DNA of 64,000 nucleotides. Origin: CAYJBH01 sp964370605 (GTDB lineage: Bacteria > Bacillota > Clostridia > Oscillospirales > Ruminococcaceae). The position numbers and the translations under genes are program-made. This document shows positions 17,991 through 27,390 of the stretch, piece after piece. The stretch covers positions 1-64,000 of the forward strand of contig CAYJJX010000004.1 of the NCBI GenBank assembly GCA_964370605.1, in the 5' to 3' direction. Within the stretch, counting starts at the first letter, position 1. Each line of letters begins with the position of its first letter. The notes below the pieces were generated by a model, which had not been told where the DNA came from, made no database searches, and was given only the letters and a program-made list of their open reading frames with translations.

Positions 17991-19628
17991 TTAGTCAGCA
18001 CCCATGTTTTTTCGGATAATTAGTTTCGCCTCATGTTTCAGGATATCTTCGGCCCTGCAAAGATAGTCGAGCATGGACGGGAGCACAGCCTTGAACTCTT
18101 CTCCTCGCGATACATTGAGTGCGGCAGCCATGAACACGTCACAGCATGCAATGGCAGATTCATGCCATCGGAAAAACTCCATATAGAATTTTTCCGGCAG
18201 CGACTTAAGGCACGCCAGTGCCGTCTTTGCCTCTTTCATATAGCCATATATGCCATTGTAGTCATCGGCTTCAATCATTGCCACTAGCTCGGAATGGTAT
18301 GCGGTAGGAGTCTCAAAACGGTAATGATATCCGTGTTGTACAAGGCAAGACTTATATAAAAAGCTGTTAAAGAATCTAAAGGCTTCGACGTATTCTTTTC
18401 CGGCAACCTGTTCGATTGCCAGTGTGAAACTTTGCTCCGGATCGTAATTTTTGCTGTCCCACATATAGTGTGCATAGGTTATGGTGTTTATCAATGAACT
18501 CTGTGCGAATTCCATCGGGTTGAGGGTGATGCCTTCTGAATATTTCCACAGGTCGGCATCACGGTTGATTATAGGACTGATGTGGAATTCGTTGACCATC
18601 TCCATGTCGTTTACCGGATAGTTGTCCCAGTACAACGGCATATGATCTGTGTTTTCAATAAAACTTTGCGCCTGCTGCGATGTGATCTTTGCGGAGCAAA
18701 TTTTTTCTCCGGTAAAATACACAAGGCAGTCGTTAGGCACGCCTTTTCCGAACTCGGTGATATACGGATCATTCGGCTCACCAAAATACTGTGTCGGGCA
18801 GGTGATGAGCTGAATGGAGTTGTCGATCGACATCAGTTTTTCGTACACGCCGTTGACTATACTCACATGTGCCGCCGCTAAACTGTCGAACATCTCAGCG
18901 TCTTGAGGATAGATGAACTTTTCCGGTATGTCATCAAAGAGAAGTCCAAAACGACGGACACCGAGTCGATAGACCTGCATTAGTTTATCAGTGATCACGT
19001 CGATTTCTGTCTTGTCATGGTATTTGATATCAAGGCCGGGCGCTAACATATAGTAAAGAGTCATATGGTTTTTTGTGCAAAGCTCAAACATGCTTTTCAG
19101 TGTCGAGATACCTTGGTCATCATAGGATTTCCTCCAATAATCGCGGTGATAAGGGTCGTCTTTCGGGCCGTAAATGTAGGTGTTCATGCGATGTTCGGCC
19201 ATTACGCCAATTGCATGGATGCGCTGTTCCATCGACCAAGGCTTGCCATAAAAAGCTTCCACCAAACCTCTGATTTTGAACGAAGGATAGGAAAGATACA
19301 TTCCGTGCCGAATATCTTTTTGAACTTCGGTCATCGTTTTGAGTGAACAGAGTGCATATGCAAGTGCCCTTACCGTGTCAGCGTACAGAACGACCTCACT
19401 TGCAGACACTTCGATAGCATATTTTTCATCGCAGTCAGCCTGCAAAAAATTGTTGTCGGCAGTCGCGATGTTGGACAAATTTTTTTGCACTACTTTGATG
19501 TCGGGAGTCACCAAAATGCTGGCCATCATATCCTCGCAGGTTTGCGCGTAAAAGTCAAATGTGATGCAAAGCTCGGTGATAGAGTTTTCTCGAAGCTCGA
19601 TCGATTGAAAAAGATTATAACACTTCAT
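17991..19628 (-). CDS. GH84 beta-N-acetylhexosaminidase
   Basis: A 545-residue enzyme of family GH84 (O-GlcNAcase/hyaluronidase type), which releases terminal GlcNAc by substrate-assisted catalysis. Residues 1-115 form the N-terminal mixed-fold domain. The barrel begins with RGLVEAFYGKPW (120-131) and carries the catalytic Asp pair in LLFDDIP (D232-D233); YYMLAPG and WDNYPVND are also typical. There is no signal peptide, so it acts in the cytoplasm on imported oligosaccharides. It is transcribed leftward, apart from its neighbours. It lacks the long accessory domains of secreted clostridial hyaluronidases. Confidence 0.9.
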   Translation of the reverse strand: MKCYNLFQSIELRENSITELCITFDFYAQTCEDMMASILVTPDIKVVQKNLSNIATADNNFLQADCDEKYAIEVSASEVVLYADTVRALAYALCSLKTMTEVQKDIRHGMYLSYPSFKIRGLVEAFYGKPWSMEQRIHAIGVMAEHRMNTYIYGPKDDPYHRDYWRKSYDDQGISTLKSMFELCTKNHMTLYYMLAPGLDIKYHDKTEIDVITDKLMQVYRLGVRRFGLLFDDIPEKFIYPQDAEMFDSLAAAHVSIVNGVYEKLMSIDNSIQLITCPTQYFGEPNDPYITEFGKGVPNDCLVYFTGEKICSAKITSQQAQSFIENTDHMPLYWDNYPVNDMEMVNEFHISPIINRDADLWKYSEGITLNPMEFAQSSLINTITYAHYMWDSKNYDPEQSFTLAIEQVAGKEYVEAFRFFNSFLYKSCLVQHGYHYRFETPTAYHSELVAMIEADDYNGIYGYMKEAKTALACLKSLPEKFYMEFFRWHESAIACCDVFMAAALNVSRGEEFKAVLPSMLDYLCRAEDILKHEAKLIIRKNMGAD

Positions 19629-20062
19629 AGTAATGATAGTTCCTTTCTTGAAAAATATGCCGTTCCTATGGATAAATTGAGGTGCAAAATACTAAAGCCG
19701 AAGATCGTTAACACTGCTATCCGGTTTCGGCAGGGATATCCTCATCGACACTGCCGCCAATACCTTTCAAAATGATTATAGTCTACAATGTGCAAATTTT
19801 TATAGTATTATTTTCTCAATTACGATTAAAAATAAACTTATTTTGCTAATTACTTTTCAAATTGACATTTTGTGCCGATATTTACTTGATATTGATGCCG
19901 ATATGTAATATAATTTGATCAAATTAAGAAACATGGTTTAATATTTTTTGCTAAGTGCAATATCGGTTGATTTTTTGAGCTCCTTGAGCCGAAGCGACAA
20001 TGTGTTTAGCCAAGTTATTGAACAGAAAATTAAAGCAGTCAAATGAAAAGAAAGGACAAGAC
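19629..20062. other. Divergent intergenic region
   Basis: This AT-rich spacer divides the leftward GH84 gene from the rightward GH4 gene. On the minus strand a TATAAT is seen near 19776-19781 without a convincing -35 box. The rightward promoter is listed separately. No coding sequence is supported. Confidence 0.5.
19886..19925 (+). promoter_or_regulatory. Promoter and palindromic operator of the GH4-kinase operon
   Basis: TTGATA (19886-19891), a 17-base spacer and TATAAT (19909-19914) are followed at once by the 14-base perfect palindrome AATTTGATCAAATT (19912-19925), which overlaps the -10 box. A repressor site is likely. The leader to the GH4 ATG is about 140 bases. Confidence 0.65.
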
Positions 20063-21349
20063 ATGAAACTAAAACTTGCAGTAATCGGAGCCGGAAGCAG
20101 CTATTGTCCCGAGTTAGCCCAAGGGCTGATAGAGCGCAGAGCAAGTCTTCCGTTTAGTGAAATATATCTCATGGACATCGATCAAAACAAGCTGTCGATA
20201 GTGGGGGGCTTTTTCAAACGCGTGATGGAACGGGAAGGAATGGATGCGAAAATCGTGCTGACCGGCGATCTGAAAACCGCAGTTGAGGGAGCAGATTTTA
20301 TCGTGTCGCAGATAAGGGTAGGCGGCATGGAGGCACGCAGTATTGATGAAAAAATACCGCTCAAGTATGACCTGATCGGTCAGGAAACCACCGGAGTCGG
20401 CGGTTTTTTCAAGGCCATGCGCTCAATTTGGGCGATGAAAGATATCGCACAGGCGATCGAGCAATATGCCCCGAATGCCTGGCTTGTCAACTTTGCAAAC
20501 CCGTCCGGAATACTGGCGGAATACCTTTTGAACTACACCTCGGTTAAATCGATAGGCCTTTGTAACATCCCGATAACAAGTATCGAAACATTTGCCAACA
20601 TTCTAAACAAAGACGCCGAGTCTATAACCGTCGATAGTGTAGGGCTCAACCATTTGAGTTGGTACACAGGGATTTTCCACAAAGGGAAAGAGCATCTGAA
20701 AGATTTGGTGGAGAATGGATTTGCCGGAATATCGATGAAAAACATCGAGGACATTGAGGTGGATCTGGAACTGATAAAATCGATCAAGGCGGTACCCTCT
20801 CCCTATCTTAATTATTTTTATACCCGTAACAGCCAACTAGCGAAACTCAAAGGGAAAGAAAAATCTCGTGCAGAGGAATGTGTCGAGGTCGAGAATGAAT
20901 TGATGGAATACTATGCCGATGCCAATAACAATGTCACTCCCGAAATGCTGTCCAAGAGGGGAGGACATCTGTATTCTCTTGCCGCCATCAGTCTTATCGA
21001 ATCGCTTTACACAGGAAACGGCGCTCCCCATGTCATAAACGTGAAAAATGGCGACACCTTGTCATTTCTGGAAAAAGACGATGTCATCGAGACGAGTTGC
21101 CGTGTCTACAGCGACCGTATAGAGAGAATACCGGTATCCACCGAGGTTAACGATAGCATAATCGGATTGATTCAGACGGTCAAAAAATATGAAAAATTGG
21201 CCGTGAAATCGGCGCTTGCCGGCGACAAGAACATTGCAAAACATGCATTGATGTGCCATCCTTTGATCGGCGATGCAACTGTATCCGAAAAGGTGATAGA
21301 AGAGATGCTCGAGCTGCACAAACAATATCTCCCGCAGTTTTTCAAATAA
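20063..21349 (+). CDS. GH4 family 6-phospho-beta-glycosidase
   Basis: A 428-residue NAD- and metal-dependent glycosidase of family GH4. The Rossmann start is KLAVIGAGSSY (4-14), with NPSG at 146-149, the metal cysteine in CNIP (167-170) and GLNH (194-197). Family members act by a redox-elimination mechanism and the CNIP subgroup hydrolyses 6-phospho-beta-glucosides. No PTS transporter is seen in this window, but two sugar kinases are close by, so the phosphorylated substrate may be made after uptake (inference). The start follows AGAAAGGAC; the frame opening at 20000 has no ribosome site. It begins a rightward run with the kinase, AraC and MFS genes. Confidence 0.93.
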   Translation: MKLKLAVIGAGSSYCPELAQGLIERRASLPFSEIYLMDIDQNKLSIVGGFFKRVMEREGMDAKIVLTGDLKTAVEGADFIVSQIRVGGMEARSIDEKIPLKYDLIGQETTGVGGFFKAMRSIWAMKDIAQAIEQYAPNAWLVNFANPSGILAEYLLNYTSVKSIGLCNIPITSIETFANILNKDAESITVDSVGLNHLSWYTGIFHKGKEHLKDLVENGFAGISMKNIEDIEVDLELIKSIKAVPSPYLNYFYTRNSQLAKLKGKEKSRAEECVEVENELMEYYADANNNVTPEMLSKRGGHLYSLAAISLIESLYTGNGAPHVINVKNGDTLSFLEKDDVIETSCRVYSDRIERIPVSTEVNDSIIGLIQTVKKYEKLAVKSALAGDKNIAKHALMCHPLIGDATVSEKVIEEMLELHKQYLPQFFK

Positions 21350-21416
21350 AACCTAATTATTGAATAGACACTGGTCTACACAGGGTTACAAAAAGTTGAA
21401 AGGAATGGTTAATTAA

Positions 21417-22349
21417 ATGTCATATTATATTGCAGTCGATGGCGGAGGCACCAAGACGATATATGCGCTGGTCGATCAAAGCGGTTCGGTAGTCGATACT
21501 TTTGCCGGTGGCGGCACAAACCATGAGAACATGTCGAACGGATACGACGGGCTGTATTTTTCGATGTTCGAATCGATCCATGCTCTTTTGCAAAAGAATA
21601 ATGTCGGCATCGAGCTTGTGAAAGATGCGGTATTCGGACTTGCCGGAGCCGATCATACATATCAAGTGGAAGAGATATCGTCACGAATAAAGATGATTGG
21701 GTTGACAAATTTTCTTGTCAGCAATGACGCTTTTCTCCCGATCAAATCGTCCACCCCATTTGGCATCGGCATTGCATATAATGCCGGTACCGGCATTTCG
21801 TGCACCGGAATAAATGAGACACGCGAAATGGTGCAGATCGGCGGGCTTGGCGAGCTGACAGGCGATTTCGGTGGCGGTTCACATATTGCTGTCATCGTAT
21901 ACAACAGTATATACAACGAACTATTTTTGGGATGTCAAAAAACTGTGATGACCGAGATGTATCTTGAGAAATTTGGACTGTCAAGCGACGAAGAATTTTA
22001 TAATTCTGCCGGATTGATGCAGGACGACCCCCAATTTGCTTTTAAGGCGATTGACATATTTTTTGATGCCCTGGTCGGCGGCGACAAACTTGTGACCGAC
22101 ATATCAAAAGATATGGCTCGGCGTGGCGCGCTTTTTATCGAAAGCGTTTATCGCAGACTGAAGTTTGTCGATGTGACAGAGGTTGTACTCACCGGAAGCA
22201 TACATGCGAAAGTCGCTCCGCCTATCTATATCGATATGATCAAAAGTGAGTTGAACGAGCGTTTGGCTAATAAATTGAATATAACTATCAATACGACAGA
22301 GCCGGTTTACGGCGCTGTCAAATGGGTGAAAGAGAGAAATGGACTTTAA
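21417..22349 (+). CDS. BadF/BadG-type sugar kinase (GlcNAc kinase-like)
   Basis: A 310-residue ASKHA-fold kinase. The phosphate-1 loop is AVDGGGTKT, the second phosphate region is YNAGTGISCTG, and GLGELTGDFGGGS follows; these are typical of eukaryotic-type N-acetylglucosamine kinases. It would phosphorylate an amino sugar or short saccharide with ATP in the cytoplasm. It follows the GH4 gene by 67 bases and overlaps the AraC gene by 11 bases, which points to one transcript. The exact sugar is unknown. It is a distant paralog of the kinase at 24536. Confidence 0.85.
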   Translation: MSYYIAVDGGGTKTIYALVDQSGSVVDTFAGGGTNHENMSNGYDGLYFSMFESIHALLQKNNVGIELVKDAVFGLAGADHTYQVEEISSRIKMIGLTNFLVSNDAFLPIKSSTPFGIGIAYNAGTGISCTGINETREMVQIGGLGELTGDFGGGSHIAVIVYNSIYNELFLGCQKTVMTEMYLEKFGLSSDEEFYNSAGLMQDDPQFAFKAIDIFFDALVGGDKLVTDISKDMARRGALFIESVYRRLKFVDVTEVVLTGSIHAKVAPPIYIDMIKSELNERLANKLNITINTTEPVYGAVKWVKERNGL

Positions 22350-23205
22350 AAAAATAAAGCTTTTGCTTGCTACACAGTGTAGTGACGAGATGGTCAATGA
22401 TGTTTCAGATACACAGACACAAAAAACCGAGATGTATCGAATTATTTACCAGTTGGGTGGTGCACAGAGTATTGAGTTTGAAAATGGGGCCTGTTATTCC
22501 ATATGTTCCGGCGATTTGCTTTTGATACCGCAACAAAAAAAGATATCGATAAAGAATTCCACCTCCCCACAGGGCTGTTATCTGTTGCAGTTAAACAAAG
22601 AGCTTATTTTTGAGACGGCCGAGAGGGTGAAAGCATTTTCTCACATCGAGCTGTTCTATCCGAATGAGCATATACTATATCTGCCAGAGAAAGTTCGCAA
22701 TACCGTTGAAAAGATATTACACTCTATCAATCAGGAATTATCAGATCGACAGCTTGGAAGCGAGGTCGTAGTCCAGCGTCAAACAGAGTTGTTGATAATA
22801 ACGCTTTTCCGTGCGAAGGAATTTGCAAAGACACTCTCGATATCCCGAAGTGAAAACAACAGCAGTAAAGCGCAGATTTTGAAAATAGTAGACTATGTTA
22901 CCGACAACTATAACGACGATCTCAGTCTTGAGTTGCTATCAAAATTGTTTTTTATCAACAAGTCATCGATATCGAGGTATTTCAAAGAAATGTCGGGACA
23001 AAACTTCATTGATTTTTTAAATCGCAGACGCGTAGAGGCGGCGAAAGAGATGTTGATAAATCAGCCGAGAACCTCTGTGATGGAGGTTGCAACAAGGGTC
23101 GGGTATAACAGTTCAACCTATTTCGAGAGAATTTTCAGACGACTGCAAAACTGTACCCCTAAAGAGTACAGAAAGAATTATCATAAGCTACACAACGATC
23201 AGTAG
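22339..23205 (+). CDS. AraC-family transcriptional regulator
   Basis: A 288-residue regulator: an N-terminal cupin-like sensing domain (about 20-150) and a C-terminal double helix-turn-helix (about 185-285). The latter includes LSLELLSKLFFINKSSISRY and the family signature region VATRVGYNSSTYFERIFRR. It is translationally coupled to the upstream kinase. It probably activates part of this locus in response to a sugar bound by the N domain. Confidence 0.93.
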   Translation: MDFKKIKLLLATQCSDEMVNDVSDTQTQKTEMYRIIYQLGGAQSIEFENGACYSICSGDLLLIPQQKKISIKNSTSPQGCYLLQLNKELIFETAERVKAFSHIELFYPNEHILYLPEKVRNTVEKILHSINQELSDRQLGSEVVVQRQTELLIITLFRAKEFAKTLSISRSENNSSKAQILKIVDYVTDNYNDDLSLELLSKLFFINKSSISRYFKEMSGQNFIDFLNRRRVEAAKEMLINQPRTSVMEVATRVGYNSSTYFERIFRRLQNCTPKEYRKNYHKLHNDQ

Positions 23206-23244
23206 CTTGGGCGAAGCGTCAACATAACTCGAGGTGCTTAATAT

Positions 23245-24438
23245 ATGTCTCGCAAAAGACACATTTTTCATTTTTTTCTTTTATATTTTTTCTATATAGG
23301 TGCCGGTGCTTCCTTTTGGCCCTTTGCAAGCCATTATTTTATCGACAACGGAATCACCCCGACAGAACTCGGCGCGACGATGTCGATAAGCACATTCGTC
23401 GCAATATTAGGGTTTAATATATTAGGTTATACAAGCGACAAGATAAAACGACTCGATCTTATGACGCTAATTTTGTTTTCCGCTGCCTGTACATTGACTA
23501 TTCTAATGCAACGCACAACCACTCTTGCCTATGTGATAATAATATATATCTTGTATGCCTTTATCTCTTCTCCTACCGAAAGTATAATTGACACATGGGC
23601 CATCGAGAGTTATAAAGACAACAGCATGAAAAAATACTTTAGTATAATACGTGCGGGCGGCTCGCTTAGCTATTCTATGATAGTAATCGGTGCAGGCCTA
23701 TTGGTAAGCAATGCAAACAATTTCGATCGCCTAGCGCCATTGATATACACAATGGCAGCGCTTGGGATCGGATATATTATTTATCTCATGCGCAACCGAA
23801 AGATAAATTCGTTTTATATCTCACATGTCGAAAAGGAAAAAAGTTCAATATTGCAGGACGCAAAAAAGTTATTCGGCGTAAAGAGTTTCTCAATGCTGAT
23901 TCTCAAATGTATGTTGGTGCGAATACCTATGAGCATGATAAGCGTGTTTACACCTTACATATTCAGGTCGGTGGGAGGCGGTGTGGAAGAGCACTCCCTT
24001 TTTATCGGTATTAGCGCACTGCTGGAAATACCGCTATTTGTACTTAACACCAAGTTGCTTGCAAAGTTCAATACGAATGTTTTAATTATCGTACCGTTGA
24101 TGTCATCGATAATAAAAACCACAATATTTGTGCTTGCACCGACAGCGGACGTTCTTCTGTTAGGTTCTGTGTTTTCAACCATTGAGTTTGCAATATTATA
24201 TCCCGCACTCAGATACGAGGCAAGCAAAACAGCTCCGAGTGAACTCAGAACGACGGCACACAGCATTATTTCGATAGCCTATTTCAGTTTTCCGGCAATC
24301 GTTTCAGGCTTTATTGGCGGGAATCTTGTTGAGGCGGTAGGGGTGAACAGCGCATTCATGATTGCACTGGTTGTATTGTCGAGTGTAACTGTCGTTTTTG
24401 GAGTCGGCATATTTCGAAAATATCGCCTCGGCAGATGA
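23245..24438 (+). CDS. MFS transporter
   Basis: A 397-residue membrane protein with about 12 helices in two halves and a charged central loop near residues 185-205. It resembles LacY/nucleoside-symporter-like MFS proteins rather than drug exporters. The loop between helices 2 and 3 carries TSDKIKR, matching the MFS G-x-x-x-D-R/K-x-G-R pattern loosely. It lies 39 bases after the AraC gene and is probably in the same transcript, giving the locus a second sugar uptake (or efflux) route besides the ABC system. Confidence 0.88.
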   Translation: MSRKRHIFHFFLLYFFYIGAGASFWPFASHYFIDNGITPTELGATMSISTFVAILGFNILGYTSDKIKRLDLMTLILFSAACTLTILMQRTTTLAYVIIIYILYAFISSPTESIIDTWAIESYKDNSMKKYFSIIRAGGSLSYSMIVIGAGLLVSNANNFDRLAPLIYTMAALGIGYIIYLMRNRKINSFYISHVEKEKSSILQDAKKLFGVKSFSMLILKCMLVRIPMSMISVFTPYIFRSVGGGVEEHSLFIGISALLEIPLFVLNTKLLAKFNTNVLIIVPLMSSIIKTTIFVLAPTADVLLLGSVFSTIEFAILYPALRYEASKTAPSELRTTAHSIISIAYFSFPAIVSGFIGGNLVEAVGVNSAFMIALVVLSSVTVVFGVGIFRKYRLGR

Positions 24439-24535
24439 TGTCAGAAGTGTTTTGTGAGCAGGACGCCTCAGCCTCTCGATCATATGGTGAGGAGTATGCA
24501 TAATAAAAATCCATTATAAAAATTAGGGGGGTAAA

Positions 24536-25450
24536 TTGGATTACTATGTTGGAATTGATGGCGGAGGCACACGCACTGCGGCCGCGGTAGCAAACGAAGA
24601 TCAAGAGGTGGTTTTCAGATGTTATGCAAAGACCATTAACTTTTGCGGTGTTGACTTTGAGACCGCAAAGCTGAACATGAAAGAATTGTTTGATACATTG
24701 AAAGAAAAATTAGGCGTCACTCAATTTAGCAAGGTGATAATTGGCAGCAGTAGCAACTACGACAGTGATGAACTGGATCTGCTGAATAACCTCAACAGTG
24801 TCATACCGTCTGAGTCGATAGCATATCACAGCGATGCGGACGTTGCATTGCAATGTATCGACGAAGATACCGGAGCAATCATCATTTCCGGAACCGGAAG
24901 TATGCTTCTGGCCAAGGTGAAGGAAAAAAGATATACCGTCGGCGGATATGGACATATCTTAGGCGACGAAGGTTCGGCATATGATATCGCTATCAAAGGA
25001 ATACAGCAAGCACTGAGGAGTTATGATGGGTGGGCACAGCCGACAGCATTGCTTCAAAAAATGAAAGAATATTTTGAGCTCGATTGTGTTGACAATATAA
25101 TAAATAAGGTATATATTGATAATAGCGAAAAAGCATACATTGCCGGATTTTCTATGACCGTTTCGCAGGCGGCCGACGAAGGTGACAATGTTGCCTGTGC
25201 TATTCTCAAAGATGCCGCCGAAAATCTATTTAGACAGTACACGGCACTTCAAAACAAATGCGGTACAAGGTTAGATGCGGTATATCTCTATGGCAGCGTA
25301 CTGATACACGATAAGATTGTCGCCTCAACATTTCGTGAAATGATGCAAAAAGAATATCCGACCATTGCAATAAAAAATCTGACAAGACCACCCGAAATAG
25401 GCGCATTAAGGTTTTGTTTTGAAGAGTATAAAAATGATCTGGCAAGATAA
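24536..25450 (+). CDS. Second BadF/BadG-type sugar kinase
   Basis: A 304-residue ASKHA kinase with GIDGGGTRTAAAVA at the N terminus, IISGTGSMLLAK and GGYGHILGDEGSAYDIAIKG, matching N-acetylglucosamine kinase-like proteins. Translation begins at a TTG (24536) four bases after AGGGGGG; the first nearby ATG is out of frame. It has more canonical kinase motifs than the kinase at 21417, so it may be the main GlcNAc kinase while the other acts on a different sugar. It lies about 100 bases beyond the MFS gene. Confidence 0.88.
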   Translation: MDYYVGIDGGGTRTAAAVANEDQEVVFRCYAKTINFCGVDFETAKLNMKELFDTLKEKLGVTQFSKVIIGSSSNYDSDELDLLNNLNSVIPSESIAYHSDADVALQCIDEDTGAIIISGTGSMLLAKVKEKRYTVGGYGHILGDEGSAYDIAIKGIQQALRSYDGWAQPTALLQKMKEYFELDCVDNIINKVYIDNSEKAYIAGFSMTVSQAADEGDNVACAILKDAAENLFRQYTALQNKCGTRLDAVYLYGSVLIHDKIVASTFREMMQKEYPTIAIKNLTRPPEIGALRFCFEEYKNDLAR

Positions 25451-25484
25451 AACAGATGCGAGATATCGCATCAAAGGCAGTACC

Positions 25485-26543
25485 TTAAAGTGTCTTGAAG
25501 AAATTCAGCATCAGTTCTTGTGCCAGACCGATAAGCGAAGCATGTTCAATTTCGCCGGCTTGTATACGGGTTGTTAGTTTTATATTCTCAATCTGATTAT
25601 CTCGCAAAAAGTTGTTCGCCCCGATTGCAAGAGTTTCAGATAACTTGTTATCCAGTGAGCCGATGATGAGGAAGTCAGGGTTCAAAAGCCAAAGCACATT
25701 GAAGATCGAGACATAAAGAGGGTAGAGCGAGAGATAGGACAGCTTGTCGATGTCGTTCGATAAAATGTTTTGTTTGCAGTATTGTTCCAGACGCACCATC
25801 TGCCCGTTGTCCTGCAACAATGTTTGACCGATATCGCCTGCGATGTTGTCGGTGCCGATATGCGGAACTCCGCCTTTAACAAACGCTCCACCAACGCCGT
25901 CGCCTGCAAAAAAATAGTAAACGCTTTCATCATCATTTCCAGACAGTCGCTCACTTTCGGCCATTGCCGCAAAGGTAACGTCCTGACCGATTATGATGTT
26001 GTCGCAACTGAAGTATTGTGCAGTGGTCTGCTTCAATCGAACCGATCGACACCAACCATATAGTTCCGACAAGATAATATCACGGTCAGAGAGGTAGATG
26101 CCGGGCGTAGAGATGCCGATACCGAGAAGATTTTTGTTTTTCAGACCTTGCTTTAGACGAGAAAACAAACGATTTAACGACTCTTCAAACAAGTCGACCT
26201 CGATAGCTTGATCAATCTCAGACACTCTTTTATAGTGAACATCATATACGTGTGCGATTATATTGCACTCATGCGTGACATCGATACAGAGGAAATATCC
26301 AAACTCGACATTCAACGCATATGCAAGCCCCCGTCGACCGACACGAGACAGCTCGTTTGGCACAGCTGATATAGCCCCTTGTTCCATCAGTTCCTTGACG
26401 ACTTTACCCATCGTTACAATAGTGGTTCCGCATAGTGTAACAAGGTTTGGTATCGTCAACACCCCGTGTTTCGAAAGGCATTGTAAGACATTCAATTTGT
26501 TCGTCTGCCGAATGTCGGTAGCAGTCAGCAATTCTCTTTTCAT
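25485..26543 (-). CDS. ROK-family transcriptional repressor
   Basis: A 352-residue NagC/XylR-like protein: an N-terminal winged helix (about 15-70) followed by a ROK sugar-binding domain. It retains GQDVTFAAMAE, with the kinase-site aspartate, and FFAGDGVGGAF. The usual zinc motif CxCGxxGC is missing; the stretch after GDIGQTLLQDNGQ has a single cysteine, so it is likely a zinc-independent regulator, not a kinase. It is divergent from the SIS gene and probably controls it. The start ATG lies about 6 bases after an apparent -10 box and has no ribosome site, so the mRNA may be leaderless or the start may differ. Confidence 0.88.
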   Translation of the reverse strand: MKRELLTATDIRQTNKLNVLQCLSKHGVLTIPNLVTLCGTTIVTMGKVVKELMEQGAISAVPNELSRVGRRGLAYALNVEFGYFLCIDVTHECNIIAHVYDVHYKRVSEIDQAIEVDLFEESLNRLFSRLKQGLKNKNLLGIGISTPGIYLSDRDIILSELYGWCRSVRLKQTTAQYFSCDNIIIGQDVTFAAMAESERLSGNDDESVYYFFAGDGVGGAFVKGGVPHIGTDNIAGDIGQTLLQDNGQMVRLEQYCKQNILSNDIDKLSYLSLYPLYVSIFNVLWLLNPDFLIIGSLDNKLSETLAIGANNFLRDNQIENIKLTTRIQAGEIEHASLIGLAQELMLNFFKTL

Positions 26544-26549
26544 ATTGAA

Positions 26550-26578
26550 ATACTATCACATTACAACGAAAAATACAA
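26550..26578 (-). promoter_or_regulatory. Promoter of the ROK gene
   Basis: The minus strand reads TTGTAT, 17 bases, then TAGTAT about 6 bases before the ATG at 26543. If real, it gives an almost leaderless transcript. Confidence 0.4.
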
Positions 26579-26661
26579 TACATAGGCATAAATACTGGAA
26601 TTTGCATTATAGATGTTGTCACTACATAAAAAGCAAGGAGCAGAGAAAGGAAAGTTATAGC

Positions 26662-27390
26662 ATGTATCAAGATTCGTATAAAGAAAACATACAAGGCCTG
26701 TTGCAGAAGGTTTTTGAATCTAAAGAAAACCTTGACGCCGTGGCAAAAATGATTGTTGATTGTTTTGCAAACGGTGGAAAACTATTTACCTTTGGAACCG
26801 GTCACGGCCACCTACTGTCGCTAGAGCTTTTCTACCGCGCAGGCGGTCTGGTGAGAGTCGTGCCGATTTTGCATCCGCCGCTGATGTTGCATGTTTCGGC
26901 AACCGGTTCAACCATTGAGGAACGCAAAGAGGGCCTTGCTAAAGAGCTTCTGCTCGAATATGGCCTTACATCTCGAGACATGATAATCATCTTTTCAAAC
27001 AGTGGAAGGAACTCTGCCACAATAGAGATGGCTGTGGAAGCTAAAGCGATGGGAGCAAAGACGGTCGCACTGACCAACCTCAACCACTCGCGATCGGTCA
27101 GCAGTAGACATAGCAGCGGCAAAAAATTATATGAGGTTGCCGATGTGGTGCTTGACAACTTTGGTGAAATCGCAGATGCATGTGTCACAATGTCTGACGG
27201 TTCTAAAATATGCCCCACCTCCACCGCCGTCGGCACCGTAATTTTACAGATGATTGTTGCAAAGACCATGGAGATAGCACAGACTCAGGGAAATGATATA
27301 GAAGTTTTCTGTTCCGGCAATATAGACGGGGGAGACGATAAAAACAGTGAATACATAAAAAAATATAAGCAGGAGATAAAACATTTATGA
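26662..27390 (+). CDS. SIS-domain phosphosugar-binding protein
   Basis: A 242-residue sugar isomerase (SIS) domain protein of the COG4821 type. The phosphosugar-binding loops are FTFGTGHGHLLSLELFYRAGG and IIIFSNSGRNSATIEMA, whose serines contact the phosphate. It probably isomerises or binds an amino-sugar phosphate made by the nearby kinases. The ATG at 26662 follows AGAAAGGAAAG; a longer frame opening at 26263 runs antisense through the ROK gene and is rejected. It overlaps the GNAT gene by 4 bases. Confidence 0.88.
   Translation: MYQDSYKENIQGLLQKVFESKENLDAVAKMIVDCFANGGKLFTFGTGHGHLLSLELFYRAGGLVRVVPILHPPLMLHVSATGSTIEERKEGLAKELLLEYGLTSRDMIIIFSNSGRNSATIEMAVEAKAMGAKTVALTNLNHSRSVSSRHSSGKKLYEVADVVLDNFGEIADACVTMSDGSKICPTSTAVGTVILQMIVAKTMEIAQTQGNDIEVFCSGNIDGGDDKNSEYIKKYKQEIKHL

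Noticed and set aside
26263..26661. N-terminal extension of the SIS gene
   Set aside because: It runs antisense through the ROK gene; the ATG at 26662 has the ribosome site.
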